From positions 335,692 to 399,691 of the forward strand of contig NZ_JACJVQ010000007.1 of NCBI RefSeq assembly GCF_014212135.1: 64,000 bases of DNA, given 5' to 3'. Below are positions 18,172 through 26,400 of the stretch, in pieces. The notes under the pieces are model-generated. The model was not told the DNA's origin. It searched no databases and saw only the letters and a program-made list of their open reading frames with translations. The stretch is from Cohnella thailandensis (GTDB lineage Bacteria > Bacillota > Bacilli > Paenibacillales > Paenibacillaceae). Position 1 is the stretch's first letter; each line of letters starts with the position of its first letter. The translations under genes and the position numbers were made by a program.

Positions 18172-19323
18172 TTATTTGGCGCTGTCGGTCAGCCCGCTTA
18201 CGAGGGAATCGTACAGCAGAAGCAGCTCCTTGGAAGGCTTAATGCCCAGCTCTTTGTTGAGCAGCTTCACGTAGTCGGTGTATTGGGCGGTCAATCCCTT
18301 CTTGTCCCTGCTCTTCCCGTGCTTCTTCATAAGCAGGCCGACGACGGCTTCGTCCAACGGGTCTCGGGCGTGCAGCTTCGCGAGAAGCTTCGACGCGGCC
18401 GCGAGATCGGGAAGCTCGAGGAGAACCTCGACGGCCTCCAGAACGAAAGCCGTATAGAGGGCGGCAAGCCTCTCTCTCTCCTGAATCGCCCAAACGTAGG
18501 ATTTGCTCCCGAACAGTTCCCCCGTATAGGCCTTTTCCACTTCCGCCGCTTCTTCCGCGTTGCCAGCGTGAAGCTTCCCGAGAATCGCCGTCCGGCGCTC
18601 GAATTCCTCGTAATCGACGAAGGCATGCTCAAGCTCCAGGGCATAGCCGTCGTTCTCCGAGCGGACCGCTTCCCTCAGGCCGATCGGCTCGAGGGATTTG
18701 CGCAGCTGATAGACGGTCGTATTCAAATATTTCTCCGCGTTCGAGCCGATCATTCCCGCGAAAATATCCCCGAGCAGACGCTGCCGGGAGATCCATCTGC
18801 CTCGGTGCAGCAGCAGGTAGGCGAAGAGCTCGGCGCTTTTGCTGGAGATCCACTTCGCTCTTCCCTTGTCGCTCCGTACGGAGAAGTCCCCGAGAGTAGC
18901 GATGTACGCCCGGTTATGAATCGCGGCCGATAACTCCTCCGTTGGAAGGCTTAGCGCCGGCTTTCGGCTTTTTAACGCGCGATGAACCGTTCTCTCCAGA
19001 CGCTCATGGGTAACCGGCTTGATCAGATAATCGAGCGCATACAGCTCGAACGCTTCCAAAGCGTAATCCTTATGAGAGGTGACGAACACGATCTGCGGCC
19101 TGATCCTCTCATCTTCCAGCCTGGCTGCGAATTCCAATCCGCTTCCCCCCGGCATCGAGATGTCCACGAACGCGAGCTCGACGTCCTTGTTCTCCATGAG
19201 GAACGCGGAAGCCGCTTGCGAATCCGAGAACGTTCCCGCCACTTCGATCTCCGGGTGCTTCTCGAGCATCTTCCTCATGATCAAATGCATCACCGGTTCA
19301 TCGTCAACCAGCATGACTTTCAT
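18172..19323 (-). CDS. Response regulator with REC, winged-helix and BTAD domains
   Basis: The 383-residue product has an N-terminal receiver domain (VMLVDDEP, phosphoacceptor Asp54 in AFVDISMPGGSG, Lys in DYLIKPV). An OmpR-like winged helix follows at about 140-235 (SAELFAYLLLHRGRWISRQRLL...LNTTVYQLRKSL), then a bacterial transcriptional activator domain at about 245-375. This REC-wHTH-BTAD order resembles SARP-type regulators. The start overlaps the end of the kinase gene by 20 bp on the same strand, so the pair is translationally coupled. No ribosome binding site stands out, which fits coupling. The target genes are unknown; the nearest same-strand gene is the giant SLH protein, but a terminator intervenes. 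Confidence 0.9.
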   Translation of the reverse strand: MKVMLVDDEPVMHLIMRKMLEKHPEIEVAGTFSDSQAASAFLMENKDVELAFVDISMPGGSGLEFAARLEDERIRPQIVFVTSHKDYALEAFELYALDYLIKPVTHERLERTVHRALKSRKPALSLPTEELSAAIHNRAYIATLGDFSVRSDKGRAKWISSKSAELFAYLLLHRGRWISRQRLLGDIFAGMIGSNAEKYLNTTVYQLRKSLEPIGLREAVRSENDGYALELEHAFVDYEEFERRTAILGKLHAGNAEEAAEVEKAYTGELFGSKSYVWAIQERERLAALYTAFVLEAVEVLLELPDLAAASKLLAKLHARDPLDEAVVGLLMKKHGKSRDKKGLTAQYTDYVKLLNKELGIKPSKELLLLYDSLVSGLTDSAK

Positions 19324-21133
19324 TCGTTTGCACCGCCAATCTGTCGCCGATTGCCGTTCCCCCGCGGCTAGCGGAGCCTTTCAGCGTAAAATAGAACTTC
19401 GTTCCGAGTCCGGGCTCGCTCTCGAACCACAAGCTTCCGCCATGCATCCGGAGGAATTCGCGGGTCAGGACGAGGCCGAACCGCATCTCTCCCCCGTCCT
19501 CTCCGCTGGCGAAGCCCGGTTCCTTAAAGTAAAGCTCGTCGTGCCTGAGAAGCTTCGCCGTCTCTTCGTCGATCCCGCTCCCGTTGTCGCTTACGGACAC
19601 GGTAACGCGGTCCCCTCCGGCGACGACGCTCACCTCGATCCGTCCGCCGATACCGGTATGCTTGATGGCGTTAGCCAACAGGTTTCGGAAAATCAAATCG
19701 AGCATCTCTTTGTCCGCGTACACCGTTATTTTCTCATCGACATGTTCGGTCAGCGTTATGCTCTTCATGGCGGCTCTTGCGCCGGCCAAAGCCATCGCTT
19801 GGCGAACGACCTGCTGCAGGTTCCAGTCGAGCGGCCGAAAGGCGATTTGCCCGTTCTGGCTGCGATACCAATCTAGCAGATTGTCTACGAGATGGTAGGT
19901 TCCCCGGACCTGCCGCTTGATCTCCGGAAGCACCTCGTTCTTCGTCGAATCAGGCTCCGAGGGTTCCGCCTCCAGCAGCTCCGTCAAGCTGACGAGAAGC
20001 GCGATGGGATCGCGGATGTCGTGGGCCATCACCGTGAACAGCTTGTCCTTGAACGCGTTGAGCTGCGTCAGCTGCTGGGATTTCTCTCGCAGTCTCTCTT
20101 CGTTCTCCTTCAGTTCCGTAACATCGCTGAGCATGATCATTTTCCCGATGGGGGTCGTCCCTGTATCGTAAATGTGAGTGATGCTGCATATAAAGTGCCT
20201 TGTCCGATCGTCTGCCACCCGTTCAAGGGGGAACCGCGCGTCCCGGTAGATCGGCTCTTCCAACCTCTTCAGCAGCTCGGGGCTCGCGGACAGAACGTCT
20301 CGGGCGGGGATAGACGGGTCTCTCATCCGCGCCAGTTCGGGGTAAACCTCGACGGCCGCTCCGTTGCGGCTCACGATCTGATTCTCGTAATCGAGCAGAA
20401 TGACGCCATCCCGGATCGTATCGAACATCTTCGCATAAGCGAGTGGCGTCAAACGAAGCAGCCGGAAGCGGAAAATTCCCCAGGCGTACATCAAGCCCGA
20501 GAAAGCGAAGCCGAGCGGGGTAAAATCGATCTCCTTGTTGAACATGTAGGCGACGTTGAACAGAATCGGACCGGCCGCGCCCACGACGAGGATGACGATC
20601 TGCTTTCTTACGATAGGAACGGCTCTTAGGTACATGGGAAGGAACAGAAGGATGCCGAATATCAGAATCGTATAGTTATAAACGGCGTGTACCGAATACC
20701 AGGGGCCTTTGATCGTGTTGTACAAAGGAACCGTTCCGTCCGCGTTCGGCACGAATTCCTTGTATATCAAGTGGTGCCAGTCGTTCGTCAGGTGAAGGAG
20801 GAAGGTAGCCATGGGGATGAGGAAAAGCCCGACCGCCAGCCGCTTCCGGTACGAAGCCGCGAATCCGGTAAATTGAAAAACGAGCAGAAGCCAGAACGCG
20901 GAGACGAAGGGAATGCCCAAGTATTCGAGCTTGTAGCTCAGCTTCACTCCGGTCAGGCTGCCGCTCATGATCTCGAACTCGTAGCCGAGCGCGTAGCAGG
21001 ACGCCGCCAGCATCATCGCGATCATCGTTCGGGCCATCGGGTGCTGCCGCTTCAGGTAAGAGAGGAACGAGACGAACAGCATCAGGGCCGTTGCCAGGCA
21101 GAGCAGTATCGACATCCATTGCCTCGTATCCAT
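19304..21133 (-). CDS. Histidine kinase with N-terminal 7TM sensor and PAS domain
   Basis: The 609-residue product starts with about seven membrane segments (residues 8-225), matching the 7TM region found in many Bacilli kinases. A PAS-like domain (about 235-345) follows, then a HisKA dimerisation helix with phosphoacceptor His371 in VMAHDIRDPI, and a HATPase domain (N box FRNLLANAIKHT, G1 SVSDNGSGI, late glycine box MRFGLVLTREF). The ATG follows a GGGAG box. It is first in a two-gene operon with the BTAD regulator. The ligand is unknown. Short TCGAATA repeats lie just upstream of its ribosome binding site. Confidence 0.9.
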   Translation of the reverse strand: MDTRQWMSILLCLATALMLFVSFLSYLKRQHPMARTMIAMMLAASCYALGYEFEIMSGSLTGVKLSYKLEYLGIPFVSAFWLLLVFQFTGFAASYRKRLAVGLFLIPMATFLLHLTNDWHHLIYKEFVPNADGTVPLYNTIKGPWYSVHAVYNYTILIFGILLFLPMYLRAVPIVRKQIVILVVGAAGPILFNVAYMFNKEIDFTPLGFAFSGLMYAWGIFRFRLLRLTPLAYAKMFDTIRDGVILLDYENQIVSRNGAAVEVYPELARMRDPSIPARDVLSASPELLKRLEEPIYRDARFPLERVADDRTRHFICSITHIYDTGTTPIGKMIMLSDVTELKENEERLREKSQQLTQLNAFKDKLFTVMAHDIRDPIALLVSLTELLEAEPSEPDSTKNEVLPEIKRQVRGTYHLVDNLLDWYRSQNGQIAFRPLDWNLQQVVRQAMALAGARAAMKSITLTEHVDEKITVYADKEMLDLIFRNLLANAIKHTGIGGRIEVSVVAGGDRVTVSVSDNGSGIDEETAKLLRHDELYFKEPGFASGEDGGEMRFGLVLTREFLRMHGGSLWFESEPGLGTKFYFTLKGSASRGGTAIGDRLAVQTNESHAG

Positions 21134-21156
21134 GGCCCCGCTCCCTTCTCCCGTCT

Positions 21157-21181
21157 ATTATTCGATTATTCGACTATTCGA
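21157..21181. repeat. Three short TATTCGA direct repeats upstream of kinase gene
   Basis: On the plus strand TTATTCGA, TTATTCGA and CTATTCGA follow one another at an 8-9-base spacing, 24-48 bp before the kinase start codon. The position would suit an operator or leader element. This is only an observation of sequence. Confidence 0.4.
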
Positions 21182-21520
21182 CAGCTTTTGGCAAAATCCT
21201 TCGACATCCGAATAATTCCCGTGCTTGCGCAAAGCGCGAAGCCCTCTTTTCCAGAACTGATAGGCGGTCCGGACGCTCCCGGCAGCCACGGCAGGCGACC
21301 AGACCGCGATGCTCCGGTAGTCGGGTCACCGATATGGGCTGCTGAATTAATACTCGCCCAGCAGATCAAAGGCAGCAAGCTTGCCGTACGATCCGTACGA
21401 TCGCCGCCCGATTCGCGCAAACGCTTGCACAAACGCGCTTAGTTACTGTATCCATAGAGTAAAATCCACCTTAATCATTTCGAAAATATCCACCATTGCA
21501 ATACCGAGCAGACGAGATTC

Positions 21521-21700
21521 TAACGGAACTGATGGCCCTTATTCTACCGTTTTTGGGCCGATTGCCCATCTAACGGAAGTGAGAGACGTTATTTCGTGAT
21601 ATTCCCTTTAATCGGATTAAATTCGTAAAAATAAAGGCTCTCATTTCCGTAAAAATTCGAAAATCGTATTTTTTCATTAAATAAGGGCTCTCATTTCCGT
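21521..21700. repeat. Four 22-24-bp repeats in two inverted pairs, each pair spaced 50 bp
   Basis: Forward copies TAACGGAACTGATGGCCCTT (continuing ATT, 21521-21543) and TAACGGAAGTGAGAGACGTT (continuing ATTT, 21571-21594) start 50 bp apart. Two reverse copies at 21629-21650 and 21679-21700 (reverse complement ACGGAAATGAGAGC...TTATTT) also start 50 bp apart. The set is symmetrical about base 21611. It sits in the 737-bp region between the divergent kinase gene and the winged-helix gene at 21871; the rest of that region shows no convincing gene. Confidence 0.75.
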
Positions 21701-21731
21701 TGCAAAAATGGAAGAGATGTACAATCCAACT

Positions 21732-21760
21732 TTGGCGTGATATAGTGGGATCAATATATC
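21732..21760 (+). promoter_or_regulatory. Possible promoter of the winged-helix gene
   Basis: TTGGCG (21732-21737), a 17-bp spacer and TATATC (21755-21760). The expected transcript would begin shortly before the leader hairpin at 21782. The boxes are only moderately close to consensus. Confidence 0.4.
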
Positions 21761-21781
21761 CGTCATATCGGCCTGAAGCAC

Positions 21782-21839
21782 AAGCCGCTTGGATCCGGAC
21801 CGCTCTATCTAGAGCGCTAAGGGATCTAGGCGGCTTTTT
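21782..21839 (+). terminator. Terminator-like hairpin in the leader of the winged-helix gene
   Basis: AAGCCGCTTGGATCC (21782-21796) pairs with GGATCTAGGCGGCTT (21822-21836), allowing G-U pairs. An inner hairpin CGCTCT/AGAGCG stacks within it, and a T run follows. The next start codon is only 31 bp further on. No plus-strand gene lies upstream, so this looks like a leader attenuator rather than the end of another transcript. Confidence 0.65.
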
Positions 21840-21870
21840 GCATTTGGCCATGGCCAAGGGAGGAAAGTCA

Positions 21871-22527
21871 ATGAGCTTGTTCGATGAAGTCTATGAGAAG
21901 TGGCTAGCCAAGCAAATAACGGAGGAAACGAACCCGAGGAGAAAGGAACGGCTGAGAAAAGGACTGACTTATGGGACGATTGCCTATCTGCGCGAAATCT
22001 GGTTCCCTGCCGTCGGCAACCTGGACTATCTCTATGCGGAATACGAAATTCGTGATTGGGGGAACGGATATCGGTATTTGGATCTTGCGTACATGCCGAA
22101 CGGGGCCCGAGGCTGCGTCGAAATCCAAGATTATCGTACTCATGCTCGCGATATCGAGAGCGGTCGTTTTAAGGATCTGTGCATGAAGCAAGCATTGCTC
22201 GGACTGGACGATTGGCTTATTCTCCCCGTCGCTTATCTCTCGATACGGGAAGACCCTGGCGTGTGCAAGCAACTGACGCTAGCTTTTGTCGGCAAATTCT
22301 TATCCATGGAGACGCCTCCCGAGCTGAACTGGGCGGAAGCGGAGACGATCCGTTTTGCAAGGAGAACGGTTCTTCCGTTCACTCCCCGCGAGCTATCTGC
22401 GCATCTTCGCCTAACGGAGCGTCAAACTCGTCACATCCTTCATCGCCTAACCGAGAAAAAACGGCTCGTCGTAGCCAACGGGAAAACCCGCTATCGCACG
22501 TATAAGCTGCCCGATCCTCCCCGTTAA
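21871..22527 (+). CDS. Putative restriction-like-fold plus winged-helix DNA-binding protein
   Basis: The 218-residue product starts at the ATG at 21871, chosen because GGGAGGA precedes it by a normal spacing; the frame is open further upstream but that part overlaps the leader hairpin. The N-terminal two thirds show an acidic arrangement E59, D71 (YLDLAY), then E84-I-Q86, reminiscent of PD-(D/E)XK nuclease cores that use Gln for Lys. The C-terminus (about 168-212) is a winged helix (TPRELSAHLRLTERQTRHILHRL). Proteins of this kind recur in Paenibacillus, where they are usually called transcriptional regulators. The nuclease resemblance is a by-eye suggestion. It is alone in its unit, next to the inverted repeat block. 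Confidence 0.75.
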   Translation: MSLFDEVYEKWLAKQITEETNPRRKERLRKGLTYGTIAYLREIWFPAVGNLDYLYAEYEIRDWGNGYRYLDLAYMPNGARGCVEIQDYRTHARDIESGRFKDLCMKQALLGLDDWLILPVAYLSIREDPGVCKQLTLAFVGKFLSMETPPELNWAEAETIRFARRTVLPFTPRELSAHLRLTERQTRHILHRLTEKKRLVVANGKTRYRTYKLPDPPR

Positions 22528-22562
22528 TGCTGCCGCGGCCGCCTGGAAACTCTTAAATATCG

Positions 22563-22600
22563 AAAAAAGCCAACACCCATCCGGGTGTCGGCTTTCTTCT
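22563..22600. terminator. Bidirectional terminator between convergent genes
   Basis: AGCCAACACCC (22568-22578) and GGGTGTCGGCT (22583-22593) form an 11-bp stem with one mismatch. A6 lies on the left and a T-rich stretch on the right, so it can serve both the winged-helix gene and the GH3 gene. Confidence 0.75.
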
Positions 22601-22602
22601 TC

Positions 22603-24888
22603 CTACCGCCCCTGATTCAACTGGGCGATTAAGCCGTCCAGCATCTCGTCCGAGAACGCCCCTTGGCTGAACGCGACCAGGTTGCGAAGCGGCATGTACT
22701 TCATCATGGCCGCCATCATGTCCCCCATGCCATCCGGGGCTTCCGACTCGCCCGAACCGACGCCCATGCCCGCTTGGAACTGCTGCAGCAAACCGCTAAC
22801 CATCGGCGCCGTCCTCGGATCGTTCATCAGATCGCCGAGCAACGAGTTGCGATGAACCTCAAGCGGCAGCGCGACCGTCGATTCCACCCTCACCGTGCCG
22901 GACAAGACTATATCCGCCGACGAGCGGCCGATCAGAATCTCGAAATCCCCGGTCTCCACGTGCCAATCTCCAAGTTTCTCGTTGTAATAGGCGAACGAGC
23001 GCTTGTCGAGCACGAACGTGACCGTCTTCGATTCCCCGGGCTGAAGCTCGACTTTGGCGAAGCCCTTCAGCTCCTTGGCCGGCCTTATGACCGTGCTTTC
23101 CGCATCGCGGACATAAAGCTGAACGACTTCTTTGCCCGCGCGGGAACCGGCGTTGCGGACGGTTGCCCGCACCTCCAGCGTGTCCGCGTCGCTCAGACGG
23201 TCGCTTCCCAGCTGCAGATCCGAATAGTCGAACGTCGTATAGCTGAGACCATGCCCGAACGGGAACAATGGCTTCACTTGCTTCGAATCGTAATAGCGGT
23301 AGCCGACAAAAATCCCCTCGCGATATTCGACCCGATCCTCTTCTCCCGGGAAGAACAGGAAGGACGGGTTGTCGCTCAGCTTCTCCGGGAACGTCTCGGC
23401 CAGCTTGCCGCTCGGGTTCGTCTCGCCGAACAGCAGGTCCGCCACCGCGCCGCCGACCGCTTGACCTCCGAGATAAGCCTCGAGCACCGATTTGACTTGC
23501 CCAAGCCATGGCATCACGATCGGGGAGCCGTTCATCAGCACGACGACCGTATTGCCCTGCGCGCCAGCCACGGCTTCGATCAGCTGCTCTTGATTGGCCG
23601 GCATCCGCAGATGCGTCCGGTCGTAGCCTTCCGATTCATACCGGTCCGGAAGTCCGGCGAACACGATCGCGACGTCCGCCGCCGATGCGACGTTCTTCGC
23701 TTCCTGGATCAGCGCCGCATCCGCGTCGTCGCTGTCGAGCGAATAGCCTTGCGCGTAAGCGACGGCAGCGGAATCGCCCGCCAGCTTCCGGATCTCCTCG
23801 AGCGGATTGTCCAGCTTGGTCGGGTTAATGTGGGAGCTTCCGCCGCCTTGGAATCTCGGCTTCTCCGCGAAGGCGCCGATGACCGCGAGCTTGCCCCCGC
23901 GCGAAAGCGGGAGCAGGGAATTTTCGTTCTTGAGCAGCACCATCGACTCGCCGGCGACCTTGCGGGCAAGCGCGTGATGGGCGTCCTTATCATAAACGGC
24001 GTTCACCCGCTTGCCGTCCACGGTCTTGAAGATAAGCTCCAGCAGCCGCGCGACCGCGCGATCGAGCGCTTCCTCCGACAGCTTGCCGCCGCGCACCGCC
24101 TCGACGATTTTCCGGTCCCCGAACCCTCCGTTGCCCGGCATCTCCAGCTCGTTCCCGGCGGCCAGCCCGTCGACCCGCTCGTTGTTCGCGCCCCAGTCGG
24201 TCACGACGATGCCCTCGTGCCCCCACTCTTCCTTCAAAATTCGAGTCAGCAGGAATTCGTTCTCGGAAGCGTACGTCCCGTTCACTTTGTTGTAAGAGCT
24301 CATGACCGTCCAAGGCTGCGCCTTCCTCACCGCTCCTTCGAAGCTGGCCAAATAAATCTCCCGGAGCGTTCTCTCGTCCACGACCGCGTCCACCGACATG
24401 CGCCGATGCTCTTGGTTGTTCACGGCGAAGTGCTTCAGCGACGTTCCGACGCCCTGGCTTTGCACCCCGTTAATGTGGCTTGCCGCCATCTCCGACGACA
24501 GATAAGGATCCTCCGAGAAATACTCGAAGTTCCGGCCGCACAGAGGCGACCGTTTAATGTTGGCTCCCGGTCCGAGAAGAACGGCGACCTCCTCCGCCTG
24601 GCACTCTTCACCGAGCGCGACGCCTACGCTGCCGATCAGCTCCCGGTCCCATGAGCTGGCCATGCCCGCCGCCGAAGGAAAACAAGTCGCGGGAACGCTG
24701 TCGAACAGACCCAGATGATCGCTGCTGCCCTGCTGCTTGCGAAGTCCATGCGGGCCGTCGGTCACCATGATCGAAGGAATGCCGAGCCGCTCGACGCCTT
24801 TTAACCGCCAGAAGTCCAATCCGGAACACATTCCCGCCTTCTCTTCCAACGTCATCTGCGAGATAAGAGCTTGAATGTCTCTGCTCAT
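22603..24888 (-). CDS. GH3 family beta-glycosidase (probably beta-glucosidase)
   Basis: The 761-residue protein has the GH3 two-domain core. The N-terminal barrel holds [21 protein letters not shown] and the nucleophile Asp231 in IVVTDWGA; the second domain includes [16 protein letters not shown]-terminal fibronectin-III-like domain (about 570-690; [18 protein letters not shown]) is followed by an unusual 65-residue tail with Met/Gly-rich segments. There is no signal peptide, so it should hydrolyse imported oligosaccharides. The ATG follows AGGAGG. A cre box lies directly upstream and the AraC gene is divergent. Exact sugar specificity cannot be read from sequence. Confidence 0.92.
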   Translation of the reverse strand: MSRDIQALISQMTLEEKAGMCSGLDFWRLKGVERLGIPSIMVTDGPHGLRKQQGSSDHLGLFDSVPATCFPSAAGMASSWDRELIGSVGVALGEECQAEEVAVLLGPGANIKRSPLCGRNFEYFSEDPYLSSEMAASHINGVQSQGVGTSLKHFAVNNQEHRRMSVDAVVDERTLREIYLASFEGAVRKAQPWTVMSSYNKVNGTYASENEFLLTRILKEEWGHEGIVVTDWGANNERVDGLAAGNELEMPGNGGFGDRKIVEAVRGGKLSEEALDRAVARLLELIFKTVDGKRVNAVYDKDAHHALARKVAGESMVLLKNENSLLPLSRGGKLAVIGAFAEKPRFQGGGSSHINPTKLDNPLEEIRKLAGDSAAVAYAQGYSLDSDDADAALIQEAKNVASAADVAIVFAGLPDRYESEGYDRTHLRMPANQEQLIEAVAGAQGNTVVVLMNGSPIVMPWLGQVKSVLEAYLGGQAVGGAVADLLFGETNPSGKLAETFPEKLSDNPSFLFFPGEEDRVEYREGIFVGYRYYDSKQVKPLFPFGHGLSYTTFDYSDLQLGSDRLSDADTLEVRATVRNAGSRAGKEVVQLYVRDAESTVIRPAKELKGFAKVELQPGESKTVTFVLDKRSFAYYNEKLGDWHVETGDFEILIGRSSADIVLSGTVRVESTVALPLEVHRNSLLGDLMNDPRTAPMVSGLLQQFQAGMGVGSGESEAPDGMGDMMAAMMKYMPLRNLVAFSQGAFSDEMLDGLIAQLNQGR

Positions 24889-24909
24889 GAGAAGCCTCCT
24901 ATAACGAAA

Positions 24910-24923
24910 TGTAATCGTTTTCT
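24910..24923. promoter_or_regulatory. cre box upstream of GH3 gene
   Basis: TGTAATCGTTTTCT fits TGWAANCGNTNWCW at every position. It lies just downstream of the -10 box of the GH3 promoter, a roadblock or repressor position for CcpA. Confidence 0.65.
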
Positions 24924-24924
24924 A

Positions 24925-24954
24925 TCTATATTATCGCACGGTTATGGCCGCCAA
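24925..24954 (-). promoter_or_regulatory. Promoter of GH3 gene
   Basis: On the minus strand, TTGGCG (24949-24954), an 18-bp spacer and TATAGA (24925-24930). The start site would fall at the cre box. Confidence 0.5.
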
Positions 24955-24956
24955 GA

Positions 24957-24965
24957 TGGTATAAT
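24957..24965 (+). promoter_or_regulatory. Extended -10 promoter of AraC gene
   Basis: TGGTATAAT is an extended -10 element about 35 bp before the AraC start. It lies back-to-back with the GH3 -35 box, so one bound regulator could affect both directions. Confidence 0.55.
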
Positions 24966-25000
24966 ATCAAGAAAAATAGGATGAAATCGAGGAAATCACT

Positions 25001-26248
25001 ATGAACATGACGATCGAAGGCACTGCCATGGAATGGATCCAGCTCGGCAAGCTGCTTCAAGAAAGCGTGCGGCTACCGGTGTGCGTCGTAACGACCGAGC
25101 CGGACTTGAACGTTCTATGGAACGGCGAATTCGAGCCGCATCCGGCTTACGCGGATCCTTCGGAGCTGATTCGTTCCGTCGCGGCTAACGGAATCGATTC
25201 GCCTTATCCCCTGCTGCGAGCAACTCCTTTTATGGAGCAGTTCATTCTCGTGCCCGTAAGAAGCTCAGGCTCCAATCAAGCGTTAATCGTCGTCGGACCG
25301 ACGATCCTTCAGCATCCGGACGAAGAAGTCGCCATGAACCAATTGAACGACCTCGACGTTCCTCGCCGGGAACGTCCGGGTTGGCTCCGCTATTGGCGCG
25401 CTCTCCCCGTCGCGAGCCGAATGCAGCTTCTTCACGTCGGCGCGCTGGCTCATTGGACGGCGAACCGCGAGCCGATCGAGATGACGGAAGTGCTGCAAAT
25501 GAACCTGCATGACGATCCTCGTTTCGGCTCGCGAGAGAAGACGGACGCCGCGATATGGAGCCAGAGAGAGTCCTTCCTCCTGCCCGGCAGCCGCGATTAC
25601 GAGAGAAGGATGCTGGATTGCATTCGCGGCGGCAAGCCGGACGAGCTGATGAGCCTGCTGGCGGACTTCTCCTCCGTGAAAGTAGGCGTCCTCTCCAAAA
25701 GAAGCCAGCTTCGCAACCTGAAGAACCTGGCCATCTGCGGAATCGCTATCGCCACGAGAGCGGCCGTCGACGGCGGGCTGTACGAGGAATTGGCGTATTC
25801 GCTCAGCGACCTCCATATTCAGCATATCGAGGAACTAAGCGATTCGGGCTCGGTGGAGGCCGCCCTGAATCAAGCGTTTCTCGACTTTGCAAGTCGGGTT
25901 CGCGAAACCCGGCGCCAATCGGTGTCCCGGCCGGTCCATGCCTGCCAAGAGTACATTTTCAACCACCTGCACGAGGACATCACTCCTGTTCGGCTAGCGG
26001 AAGTAGCCGGCCTGCATCCGGGCTATCTGTCCCAACTGTTTAAAGAAGAAACCGGGCTCACGCTTATGAACTATATTCAGAGAGAGCGAATCGAAGAAGC
26101 GAAGAAGCTGCTGGACCATACCCGCGACTCGATCTCGGAGATCGGTCTTCGCTTGGGGTTCTACGATCACGCCCACTTCGTCAAAGTGTTCAAGAAGCAC
26201 GCCGGTACGACTCCGAAGCGATATCGGGACCCCAACCGAAGGAGATGA
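25001..26248 (+). CDS. AraC-family transcriptional regulator divergent from GH3
   Basis: The 415-residue product has a C-terminal AraC DNA-binding domain of two helix-turn-helix motifs (about 315-410; LAEVAGLHPGYLSQLFKEET and SEIGLRLGFYDHAHFVKVFK). The long N-terminal part (about 1-300) is a ligand-binding region of the kind seen in Bacilli AraC regulators without a REC domain. No membrane segment is seen. A GAGGA box precedes the ATG. The 112-bp shared intergenic region with the GH3 gene suggests it controls that gene in response to an intracellular sugar. Confidence 0.88.
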   Translation: MNMTIEGTAMEWIQLGKLLQESVRLPVCVVTTEPDLNVLWNGEFEPHPAYADPSELIRSVAANGIDSPYPLLRATPFMEQFILVPVRSSGSNQALIVVGPTILQHPDEEVAMNQLNDLDVPRRERPGWLRYWRALPVASRMQLLHVGALAHWTANREPIEMTEVLQMNLHDDPRFGSREKTDAAIWSQRESFLLPGSRDYERRMLDCIRGGKPDELMSLLADFSSVKVGVLSKRSQLRNLKNLAICGIAIATRAAVDGGLYEELAYSLSDLHIQHIEELSDSGSVEAALNQAFLDFASRVRETRRQSVSRPVHACQEYIFNHLHEDITPVRLAEVAGLHPGYLSQLFKEETGLTLMNYIQRERIEEAKKLLDHTRDSISEIGLRLGFYDHAHFVKVFKKHAGTTPKRYRDPNRRR

Positions 26249-26400
26249 CCGGCATTCTCCCTTTTTTAAGTTCCATTTTGTATACTTAGTACCCCTCCGC
26301 GCATTAATTGCCTTATAGTCCTATAAACCTCGCAAAATTCCCATCTATAATAAATTTGGAGAGATTTTCCTTACAGCGAAGAGATAGGAGCGAGAAAAAG

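Noticed and set aside
21166..21432. Small minus-strand open frame upstream of the kinase
   Set aside because: No ribosome binding site, no family, and biased composition; it overlaps the probable promoter region of the kinase.
22663..24654. Long plus-strand open frame of 663 codons opposite the GH3 gene
   Set aside because: It is fully antisense to a clear GH3 enzyme, has no recognisable motif and is Arg-rich, as expected for the shadow of a GC-biased gene.
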